Shown one piece after another: positions 25,278-32,695 of a DNA stretch of 64,000 nucleotides; within the stretch, counting starts at the first letter, position 1, and each line of letters begins with the position of its first letter. Where the stretch lies: contig NZ_BPFX01000003.1 in NCBI RefSeq assembly GCF_019655855.1, positions 62,001 to 126,000 of the forward strand, written 5' to 3'. A program made the position numbers and the translations under genes. The notes below the pieces were generated by a model. That model did no database searches. It had not been told where the DNA came from and saw only the letters and a program-made list of their open reading frames with translations. The DNA comes from Pseudomonas paralcaligenes. Its GTDB lineage: Bacteria; Pseudomonadota; Gammaproteobacteria; Pseudomonadales; Pseudomonadaceae.

Positions 25278-26530
25278 CGGCCGCGCTGGTTCGGATCGAC
25301 GTAGTAGGTCAGCTGCTGGCGCGGGTTGAGGTATTCCAGCGCCTCCGGCGGCAGCTGCGATGGGCGCAGGCTGCGGGCGATCGCCAGTTGCGGCTCGTGC
25401 TCCAGGTTGACGATCAGCGCCTCGGCCTTGGGAATGCTCGGCTCGTACAGGATCAGCGTCGGCCTGAGCGGCAGGGTAGGGTGCATGGCCAGCACCAGCG
25501 CGTGGCGCTCGTCCTCCAGCTGCACCAGGCTGCCCGGCGGGTAGATGCCCATGCAGCGGACGAAGGCCCGCAGGGCCACGTCGTCGAAGCGTTCGCGCTG
25601 CTGCTTGAACATCAGCGCCAGGGCCTCGTGGGGGCTCAGGCCGTCGCGCGGGTTCGGCGGGTTGCACAGGTTGTCGAAGGTGTTGGCGATGGTCACCAGC
25701 CGGCTCAGCCGGCCGATGGCCGCCTCGCGCAGGCCGCGCGGGTAGCCGCTGCCGTCGCAGTGCTCGTGGTGTTCGTGGATGATGCGCAGCACCTCGTCGT
25801 CGAGCATCAGCTGCTGGCCGCGGCGCACGCCGAACTCGCAGTGCATCTGCAGCAGCTTCTGCTCCGGGCGGGTGAGTGGCTCGGTCTTGAGCAGCACCTT
25901 GCTGGGAATCTCCAGCTTGCCGATGTCGTGCAGCAGCGCGCCCAGGCCCAGGCTGTGGCAGGCCTCGCTGTCGTAGCCGAGCTGGCGGCCGAGCATCACC
26001 GACAGCACGGTCACGTTCAGCGAGTGGAAGTAGGCGTCCTCGGAGGCCTTGCCGTTGATGCTGTGCAGCGCCGCGCCATCCTCGCCGGACAGCGCATCGA
26101 CCAGGTCGCGCACCACCTCGCCGGCCAGCTTGACCGCCTCTTCCGGCTGGTTGCGTAGCGTCTGGTTGAGCGACTTGACTCGCTGGCTGGCCTGGATGAA
26201 GCGGCGATCCACCTCGGCCAGGCGCTTGCGCAGGACACCCAGCTTGGCGGCGCGTGCCTGGCGCGCCAGTTCCTCGGGGCTGGCCGGCGCCTGGGGCGCG
26301 GGTTCCGGCCGGGCTTCTGGCGGCAGCAGAGGGAGGGGATCGCAGTCGCTGCGCGCCGGCTCGTAGCGGAGCTGTTCCAGACCGAGGTCGCGCAGGGCCT
26401 TGAGCTGGTGCTCGTCCCTGATCTTGAAGTTGCTGAAGGTGAAGTCGTGTTCCCACCAGCTCAGGTCCAGGTGCACATAGAGGCCTACGCGCAGCTGTTC
26501 GGGTGAGATGGGGACGGTGGTGGCGGGCAT
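25274..26530 (-). CDS. HD-GYP cyclic-di-GMP phosphodiesterase with DUF3391
   Basis: 418 residues: DUF3391 N-terminus (about 5-60), Pro/Ala-rich linker (65-90), coiled-coil stretch (90-125), HD-GYP domain (about 145-330). Metal ligands are intact: HD at 201-202 (HDIGK), HH at 254-255 and the DGSGYP at 259-264 (the GYP signature). It should hydrolyse c-di-GMP to GMP. No membrane segment. The gene ends inside the terminator palindrome. Together with the broken dipA-like gene 1 kb away it suggests local clustering of c-di-GMP turnover. Confidence 0.92.
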   Translation of the reverse strand: MPATTVPISPEQLRVGLYVHLDLSWWEHDFTFSNFKIRDEHQLKALRDLGLEQLRYEPARSDCDPLPLLPPEARPEPAPQAPASPEELARQARAAKLGVLRKRLAEVDRRFIQASQRVKSLNQTLRNQPEEAVKLAGEVVRDLVDALSGEDGAALHSINGKASEDAYFHSLNVTVLSVMLGRQLGYDSEACHSLGLGALLHDIGKLEIPSKVLLKTEPLTRPEQKLLQMHCEFGVRRGQQLMLDDEVLRIIHEHHEHCDGSGYPRGLREAAIGRLSRLVTIANTFDNLCNPPNPRDGLSPHEALALMFKQQRERFDDVALRAFVRCMGIYPPGSLVQLEDERHALVLAMHPTLPLRPTLILYEPSIPKAEALIVNLEHEPQLAIARSLRPSQLPPEALEYLNPRQQLTYYVDPNQRGR

Positions 26531-26599
26531 GCCTGGCTCGCTGGGTGATGGCTTCGTGATGGCAGTCTAGCGGCTTGGCCAGGGGGCTGGCAGCGGACG

Positions 26600-26797
26600 C
26601 TAGGCCATCACGTCGATCGAGTTGCCCAGGTTGGGCGGGTTGCTCGGCGGGGTGACCTGGGGAATGGCCTGGATCAGGCCGATGGCGCTCTCGGCCTGGA
26701 GGTCCAGCGTCTTGCGAAGCAGGAGGACCGCCGCCATGGCCGACGCCTGGGCGGCGCTGGCGTTGGAGACGGCGCTGGCGATGCTGCTCAGTTCCAT
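26600..26797 (-). CDS. YjfB-family putative motility peptide
   Basis: 65 residues matching the YjfB-like small family: N-terminal amphipathic helix (MELSSIASAVSNASAAQASAMAAVLLLRKTLDLQAES in two parts), then a Pro/Asn-rich tail ending NSIDVMA. The family is associated with motility genes in other bacteria; role unknown. GGAG lies just before ATG 26797. Confidence 0.7.
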   Translation of the reverse strand: MELSSIASAVSNASAAQASAMAAVLLLRKTLDLQAESAIGLIQAIPQVTPPSNPPNLGNSIDVMA

Positions 26798-26858
26798 GGG
26801 GGTTCTCCGGAGAATCGGCCTAAGCGGTCGACTGCGCGGCGGGAGTGGAGGTTCCCCC

Positions 26859-27506
26859 TCACGCCGGCAGGCACACCCCGGTCCCGCCCAGCCCGCAGTA
26901 GCCGCCGGGGTTCTTCGCCAGGTACTGCTGGTGGTAGGCCTCGGCGTAGTAGAAGGCCGGTGCCTCGGCGATCTCGGTGGTGATGGCGCCGAGCCCGGCC
27001 TTCTCCAGTTCGGCCTGGAAGCGCTGCTCGCTGGCCTCGGCGGCGGCCAACTGGGCGGCGTCGGAGCAGTAGATGGCCGAGCGGTACTGGGTGCCGATGT
27101 CGTTGCCCTGGCGCATGCCCTGGGTCGGGTTGTGGGCCTCCCAGAACACTTTGAGCAACTGTTCGTAGCTGGTCTGCTGCGGGTCGAACACCACCAGCAC
27201 CACTTCGGTGTGGCCGGTCAGCCCGGAGCAGACTTCTTCGTAGGTCGGGTTCGGCGTGTGTCCGCCGGCGTAGCCCACTGCGGTGGTCCAGACACCCGGC
27301 TGCTGCCAGAAGCGGCGCTCGGCGCCCCAGAAGCAGCCGAGGCCGAAGACCGCCTGCTGCAGGCCGGCGGGGAAGGGCGGCTTGAGCGGGTTGCCGTTGA
27401 CATAGTGCCGCTCGGGCACCTGCAGGCTCTCGGCGCGACCCGGCAGGGCCTGTTCGGCGCTCGGCAGTTCGAGCTTGTGGGCGAGGATTTGCGAACGCAG
27501 CACCAT
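26859..27506 (-). CDS. msrA: Peptide methionine sulfoxide reductase MsrA
   Basis: 215 residues. Catalytic GCFWGAE motif with Cys58, the GYAGG and [13 protein letters not shown] segments, and C-terminal resolving Cys residues in [12 protein letters not shown]. It reduces the S-epimer of methionine sulfoxide. ATG 27506 has AGGAG at seven bases; the upstream ATG at 27539 lacks a good site. In PAO1 msrA (PA5018) also neighbours dipA (PA5017), supporting the identification of the next gene. Confidence 0.94.
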   Translation of the reverse strand: MVLRSQILAHKLELPSAEQALPGRAESLQVPERHYVNGNPLKPPFPAGLQQAVFGLGCFWGAERRFWQQPGVWTTAVGYAGGHTPNPTYEEVCSGLTGHTEVVLVVFDPQQTSYEQLLKVFWEAHNPTQGMRQGNDIGTQYRSAIYCSDAAQLAAAEASEQRFQAELEKAGLGAITTEIAEAPAFYYAEAYHQQYLAKNPGGYCGLGGTGVCLPA

Positions 27507-27601
27507 GACGGGCTCCTGTGAGAGGGCGGAGTGGAACATAGCTTACTCCGCCGGTGCGGCGGTTGAAGCGGGAAAGGCAGGCAGCTCGTCCGGGAACCGG
27601 C

Positions 27602-30297
27602 TCAGGCGCCGCCACGGCAGGGATAGCGGCGCAGGCTTTCCAGCAGTTCGCGGCCGGGGATGGGCCGGTCGAACAGGTAGCCCTGGCCGACGTCGCAGTG
27701 CTGGCGGCGGAGGAAGCCGAGCTGGGCGGCGGTCTCGATGCCTTCGGCCACCACCTTGAGCTTGAGGTTGTGGGCCATGGCGATCACCGCGGAGGTGATC
27801 TCCATGTCGTCCTCGTTCTCGGGGATGTCCTTGATGAAGCTGCGGTCGATCTTGATCACGTCGATGGGGAATTTCTTCAGGTAGCTCAGCGACGAGTAGC
27901 CGGTGCCGAAGTCGTCCATCGTCAGCGTCAGGCCCAGGGCCTTGAGCCGCGCCACCTGCTGGCGGGTGGCGTCGTCGCCTTCGAGCAGCAGGCTCTCGGT
28001 GAGTTCGAGTTCCAGCAGGCGGGCCGGCAGCTGTTCCTCGTCGAGGATGGCGGCGATCGAGCCGACCAGGTCCGGGTCGGTGAACTGCTTGGCCGACAGG
28101 TTGATCGCCACCTGCACTTCGCCCATGCCTAGGGTGGCCAGTTCCATGCTGGTGCGGCAGGCCTGGCGCGCGACCCACTTGCCGATGGGGATGATCAGCC
28201 CCGTTTCCTCGGCCACGCTGATGAACTGGTCCGGGCTGATCATGCCCTTCTCCGGATGGCGCCAACGCAACAGCGCCTCCAGGCCCACCAGCTGGCCGGT
28301 GCGCAGGCACAGCTGCGGCTGGTAGTAGACCTCCAGCTCGTTCTGGGTCAGCGCCGGCGCAGGTTGTTCTCGACGAACAGCTTGTGGCTGGCCTCGGCGT
28401 TGAGCGCCTCGGTGAAGACCTGCACCTGGTGTTTGCCGTTGGCCTTGGCCTTGTGCAGCGCTAGGCCGGCGTGCTTCATCAGGGTGTGCGGGTCGGCGCC
28501 GTGCAGCGGGGCGCAGGCCAGGCCGACGGTGCCGGTGACGCTGATCAGCTGGTTGTCGACGAACAGCGGCTTGTCCAGGGTGCCCAGCAGTTCCTGGGCC
28601 AGCTTGAGGCCTGCGTCCTGTCCGGCGCCATCGAGCAGCACGGCGAACTCGTTGCTGGCGAAGCGGGCCAGGCTGGTGCCCTGGGTCAGGCTGTTGCGCA
28701 GGCGCCGGGCCAGATTGGTGAGCAGCTTGTCGCCCGTCTGGTGGCCGAGGCTGTCGTTGATCCGCTTGAAGTTGTCGATGTCCACCAGCAGCAGGCTGAA
28801 GGCCTGGCTGCCCTGGCGGGCGAAGCGTTCCTCCAGGCAGCGGATGAAGTAGGGGCGGTTGCCCAGGCCGGTGAGGTTGTCGCTGTAGGCCAGGCGCTCG
28901 ATGCGCTGCTGGGCCAGCTTGCTCTGGGTGATGTCTTCGTAGATGCCGATGTAGTGGGTCAGCTCGCCGTCGTCGTTGTACACCTTGGAGATCGACAGCT
29001 GGGCCCAGTAGGGCTCGAGGTTCTTGCGCCGGCTGCGGAACTCGCCCTGCCAGCTGTTGCGCTCGGCCAGCCCGGCCTGGGCGTCGAACAGCAGGTCGCC
29101 GAGGTTCTCCAGGGCCGGCAGCTGGGACACCCGCCGGCCCTGCACTTCCTCGGCGCCGTACTGGGTGATCGAGGTGAAGCTCGGGTTGACGTACTGCACC
29201 AGGCCGTCGCGGTCGAACAGCAGGAAGGCGCTGGCGCTCTGTTCCACTGCGCGCTGGAACAGGAACAGGGCGCTGGTGGCATCGCGCCGCTGCTGGTTGC
29301 TCATAGCCTGGGCGAACTGGTCGGCCAGCTCGCCAGCGAAGGCCACCTCGTCGGCCTGCCAGGTGCGTGCCGGCCCGACGTGCTCCAGGCAGAGGATGCC
29401 CACCACCTCGCCGCCGAGGCGGACGCTGGCGTCGAGCAGTGCGCCGATGCCCAGCGGCTGGAGGTAGTCGGGCGCCAGCTCGCTGGTACGCGGGTCGGCC
29501 TGGGCGTCGTGAGCGTCGATGGCGCGGCCGCTGTGCAGGGCTTCCAGATAGCGGGGGAACTGGCTGGCGTCGATGGCGGCCGGCAGTTCGTGGCGGTCGA
29601 TGTCGCGGCGATACAGGGCCACCGGCTCCAGCTTCTCGCCGTGCAGGTGCCAGATGCTGGCGCGGGCCACGTCGTAGGTTTCGCAGGCGGCCTGGGTGAT
29701 CAGCTCGGCCGCCTCGCGCAGCGGGTCCAGCGCGTTGTAACGGTGGCGGGCCAGCTGCACGATCAGGTTCTGCTGGGCGCGCGAGCGGGTCAGGTGCTGC
29801 AGGTGGTCTGCCTGGGTCTGCTGGTGCAGTTCCAGTTCCGCCCTGAGCCGGGTGTTCTGCGCCTGCAGTTCTTCCAGGCGCTGCGTGGCCAGCGTGTCCC
29901 CGGTCTCGGCGGTCACCTGCAGGTAGCCCCGCAACAGCGACCTGCCGCGCTGCCGGAACGGCTCGCCGATCTCCAGCATGTGCAGCGTGCCATTCGGCGT
30001 GTGCAGACGATAGCGCACGGAATAGTGCTGGGTCTGCGCCACCTGCCGCTGGATTTCGTCGTGCAGGCGGTAGCGGGCCTCGGGCTCCATCAGGCTGGCA
30101 TAGGGGGAGTCGAGCAGGGCGCAGAGTTCGCTGGCGCCGACGCCGAGCTGGCGTTCGCAGGAGGGATCGAGGAACAGCAGGGTCCAGCTGGGTTCGTTCA
30201 AGCGTTCGAAGCGCAGCATGCCGAGGCGCGAAGGCACTGGCAACTGCGTCACAACCTCGGCCGCCTGACGGCTGGCGGCATCGGGATGGCTTTTCAT
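27602..30297 (-). pseudogene. dipA: dipA-like PAS-GAF-PAS-GGDEF-EAL phosphodiesterase gene, frameshifted
   Basis: Two open frames form one gene. The N-terminal frame (30297 to 28348) ends FVENNLRRR-stop; the downstream frame (27602 to about 28351) continues exactly with LTQNELEVYYQPQLCLRTG, EALLRWRH and the rest of an EAL domain. Restoring one G in the run CGGCG near 28354 (to CGGGCG) rejoins them as about 898 residues, the length known for DipA of P. aeruginosa, a c-di-GMP phosphodiesterase needed for biofilm dispersal. The EAL metal and catalytic motifs (EALLRW, LELTES, DDFGTGYSSL, KIDRSF, VVAEGIET) are intact. The GGDEF motif is ASNEF, as in DipA. Either a real null mutation or a sequencing error. 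Confidence 0.88.
28348..30297 (-). CDS. Truncated DipA-like sensor/GGDEF protein (N-terminal product of the broken gene)
   Basis: 649 residues that would actually be made if the frameshift is real. Contains a first PAS domain (about 20-135), a coiled-coil linker, a GAF domain (about 175-330), a second PAS (about 345-465) and a degenerate GGDEF domain (about 470-620) with ASNEF at 547-551 in place of GGDEF. Without the EAL half it has no predicted c-di-GMP catalytic activity, though ligand or partner binding could remain. Confidence 0.75.
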   Translation of the reverse strand: MKSHPDAASRQAAEVVTQLPVPSRLGMLRFERLNEPSWTLLFLDPSCERQLGVGASELCALLDSPYASLMEPEARYRLHDEIQRQVAQTQHYSVRYRLHTPNGTLHMLEIGEPFRQRGRSLLRGYLQVTAETGDTLATQRLEELQAQNTRLRAELELHQQTQADHLQHLTRSRAQQNLIVQLARHRYNALDPLREAAELITQAACETYDVARASIWHLHGEKLEPVALYRRDIDRHELPAAIDASQFPRYLEALHSGRAIDAHDAQADPRTSELAPDYLQPLGIGALLDASVRLGGEVVGILCLEHVGPARTWQADEVAFAGELADQFAQAMSNQQRRDATSALFLFQRAVEQSASAFLLFDRDGLVQYVNPSFTSITQYGAEEVQGRRVSQLPALENLGDLLFDAQAGLAERNSWQGEFRSRRKNLEPYWAQLSISKVYNDDGELTHYIGIYEDITQSKLAQQRIERLAYSDNLTGLGNRPYFIRCLEERFARQGSQAFSLLLVDIDNFKRINDSLGHQTGDKLLTNLARRLRNSLTQGTSLARFASNEFAVLLDGAGQDAGLKLAQELLGTLDKPLFVDNQLISVTGTVGLACAPLHGADPHTLMKHAGLALHKAKANGKHQVQVFTEALNAEASHKLFVENNLRRR

Positions 30298-30377
30298 CGA
30301 ACGGTTGGCTTCCAGTATGCTGCCGGTCGGGGCAGGCTAGAGTCTGTTACATCAATCGAGTTCGGCAAGGGTGCATC

Positions 30378-30908
30378 ATGCGGCTGGGACTGACAAGAAG
30401 ACTGAGCGGGTTGCTGCTGCTGCTGAGCCTGGGCGTGGGAGCCCCGGCGCAGGCCAGCGAGAGTCAGCTGAGCGGAGAGGAGCAGGCGCGCTATCTCGCC
30501 GAGCTCAAACGGCTGTATCTGACCAAGGACGATCGCAAGGCGCTGCTCGACCACAGCAACGCGCTGCTCGATACCTACGCGTTGCGCGCGGGCTACCAGA
30601 TCGGCAAGTCGCCGGCACAGCGCAGCGACCTGCGCTACCAGCTGAGCATCGCCGGAGCGGGCGAACTGCTGCTGCGCCAGGAGACCCGCCAGGCGCAGAG
30701 CAACAGCCTGACGGTCAGCAACCAGCGCCTGTCGGTGTTCGGCGTCGACCCCTACATTCATTACGACTGCCCGCATGGAGGAATCACCTGCGTGCTGAAC
30801 AACCCGGCCGATGGCAGCCCCTGGATCACGGTGCTGCGCGACCACCAGGGCGCCGCCGACCTGGCCAAGGCAATCAGTTTCCTGATCCGCAATCTGCAGA
30901 AGAACTGA
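30378..30908 (+). CDS. Secreted hypothetical protein
   Basis: 176 residues with a clear signal peptide (cleavage near PAQA-SE). Mature part is largely alpha-helical at the start, with later YIHYDCPHGGITCVLNN containing two Cys that could form a disulfide. No family recognised. Starts 80 bp from the divergent dipA-like gene and is followed by a REP element. Probably periplasmic. Confidence 0.65.
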   Translation: MRLGLTRRLSGLLLLLSLGVGAPAQASESQLSGEEQARYLAELKRLYLTKDDRKALLDHSNALLDTYALRAGYQIGKSPAQRSDLRYQLSIAGAGELLLRQETRQAQSNSLTVSNQRLSVFGVDPYIHYDCPHGGITCVLNNPADGSPWITVLRDHQGAADLAKAISFLIRNLQKN

Positions 30909-30929
30909 CGCGGCACTCCATCCCCGCCT

Positions 30930-30991
30930 GTAGGAGCGGCCTTGGCCGCGAAGCCCTTGACCAAGAGCTCGCGGCCAAGGCCGCTCCTGCA
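30930..30991. repeat. REP-type palindrome (GTAGGAGCGGCCTTGGCCGCG family)
   Basis: About 22-bp arms (30930-30951 and 30969-30991) with nearly perfect complementarity, between the secreted hypothetical gene and the aceF stop. Same sequence family as 5450-5500 and 58708-58792. May end transcripts from both sides. Confidence 0.8.
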
Positions 30992-31007
30992 ACAGCTTTG
31001 CTGCGGA

Positions 31008-32684
31008 TTAGAGCAGCAGGGTGCGGATATCCCCGAGCACCTCGCCCAGGCGCTTGGTGAAGCGGGCGGCGGCGGCGCCGTTGATCACGCGGTGGTCGTA
31101 GGACAGCGACAGCGGCAGCATCAGGCGCGGCTGGAAGGCCTGGCCGTCCCACACCGGCTGCATGGTGGCCTTGCTGACGCCGAGGATCGCCACTTCCGGC
31201 GCGTTGACGATCGGTGTGAAGCCGGTGCCGCCGATGTGGCCGAGGCTGGAGATGGTGAAGCAGGCGCCCTGCATGGCGTCCGGCGAGAGTTTCTTGGTGC
31301 GCGCCTTCTCGGCCAGTTCGGCGGCCTCGCCGGCCAGTTGCAGCAGGCTCTTGCGGTCGACGTCGCGGATCACCGGCACCAGCAGGCCGTCCGGGGTGTC
31401 CACGGCGAAGCCGATGTGCACGTAACCCTTGCGGATCAGCGCCTTGCCGCTGGGCGCCAGCGAGCTGTTGAAGTCCGGCAGTTCCCTGAGCAGGTGGGCG
31501 CAGGCCTTGAGCAGCAGCGGCAGCACGGTCAGCTTGACCCCGGCCTTCTCCGCCACCGCCTTCTGTGCCACGCGGAAGGCTTCCAGCTCGGTGATGTCGG
31601 CGCTGTCGAACTGGGTCACGTGAGGCACGTTGAGCCAGCTGCGGTGCAGGTTGAGGGCACCGACCTGCATCAGGCGGGTCATCGCCACTTCTTCCACCGG
31701 GCCGAACTTGCTGAAGTCCACTTCCGGGATCGGCGGGATGCCGGCGCCGCCGGTGGCGCCGGCCGGCGCGTCCTTGGGCCGCTGCAGCGCGGCCTTGACG
31801 TAGTCCTGCACGTCTTCCTTGAGGATGCGGCCCTTGGGGCCGGTGCCGGGGACGGCGGCCAGGTCGACGCCGAACTCGCGGGCGATCATGCGTACGGCAG
31901 GTCCCGCGTGCACCTTGCTGCCGTCGCGCACGGGCGCGGTGACCGCGGCGGCGGCCGCGGACAGGGCGGCGATGGCACCGACCTCGGCGGCCACCTCGGG
32001 CCTGGCGCCGGGCGGAGTGCGGTGAACGGTCGAGTCGGCAGGTGCGGCTGCTTCTTGCGGAGCGGCCGGCGCGGCAGCGGATTCCTGCGGGGCGCCTCCC
32101 GCCACCTTCAGTTTGAGGATCGGGTCGCCGGTGCCGACCTCGGCGTCCAGCTTGACCAGCACTTCCTCCACCACGCCGGCGGCCGGCGAGGGGATTTCCA
32201 TGCTGGCCTTGTCCGACTCCAGGGTGATCAGCGACTGGTCGGCTTCGATACGGTCGCCGACCTTGACCAGCACTTCGATGACCTTGGCCTTGCCGGCCGA
32301 ACCGATGTCCGGCACGCGGATGTCCTGCACGCTTTCGCTGGCGGGGGCGGCGGCCGGTTGCGGCGCGGCGGCGCTGGGCGCCTCTGCTTCGTCTACGGTT
32401 TGGGTCGGCGCGCTCGGTTCGGCAGCGGCGGCTGGCTCGGCCGCCGGGGCATCGCCCTCGACGTCCAGCACCAGCAGTTCGTCGCCTTCCTTGAGGCGGT
32501 CGCCCAGCTTGACCTTCAGCTCCTTGATCACCCCGGCCTTGGGCGAGGGGACTTCCATGGAGGCCTTGTCCGACTCCAGGGTCAGCAGGCTCTGTTCGGC
32601 CTCGATGCGATCACCGACCTTGACCAGCAGTTCGATCACTTCACCTTCGCCGCCGATATCGGGTACGCGAATCAACTCGCTCAC
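31008..32684 (-). CDS. aceF: Pyruvate dehydrogenase E2, dihydrolipoyl acetyltransferase
   Basis: 558 residues. Two N-terminal lipoyl domains (about 3-75 and 118-192), each with the DKASME lipoylation motif, joined by Ala/Pro linkers. An E3-binding domain follows (about 260-295: AVRMIAREFGVDL, TGPKGRILKEDV), then the catalytic domain ending in SLSYDHRVINGA with its active His. It transfers acetyl groups to CoA in the PDH complex. Start 11 bases after the aceE stop; one operon. Confidence 0.96.
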   Translation of the reverse strand: MSELIRVPDIGGEGEVIELLVKVGDRIEAEQSLLTLESDKASMEVPSPKAGVIKELKVKLGDRLKEGDELLVLDVEGDAPAAEPAAAAEPSAPTQTVDEAEAPSAAAPQPAAAPASESVQDIRVPDIGSAGKAKVIEVLVKVGDRIEADQSLITLESDKASMEIPSPAAGVVEEVLVKLDAEVGTGDPILKLKVAGGAPQESAAAPAAPQEAAAPADSTVHRTPPGARPEVAAEVGAIAALSAAAAAVTAPVRDGSKVHAGPAVRMIAREFGVDLAAVPGTGPKGRILKEDVQDYVKAALQRPKDAPAGATGGAGIPPIPEVDFSKFGPVEEVAMTRLMQVGALNLHRSWLNVPHVTQFDSADITELEAFRVAQKAVAEKAGVKLTVLPLLLKACAHLLRELPDFNSSLAPSGKALIRKGYVHIGFAVDTPDGLLVPVIRDVDRKSLLQLAGEAAELAEKARTKKLSPDAMQGACFTISSLGHIGGTGFTPIVNAPEVAILGVSKATMQPVWDGQAFQPRLMLPLSLSYDHRVINGAAAARFTKRLGEVLGDIRTLLL

Positions 32685-32695
32685 AATGCGTCTCC

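Noticed and set aside
23421..26456. 1011-codon minus frame spanning mqo and HD-GYP
   Set aside because: Crosses two convergent genes and a terminator palindrome; composition is low complexity.
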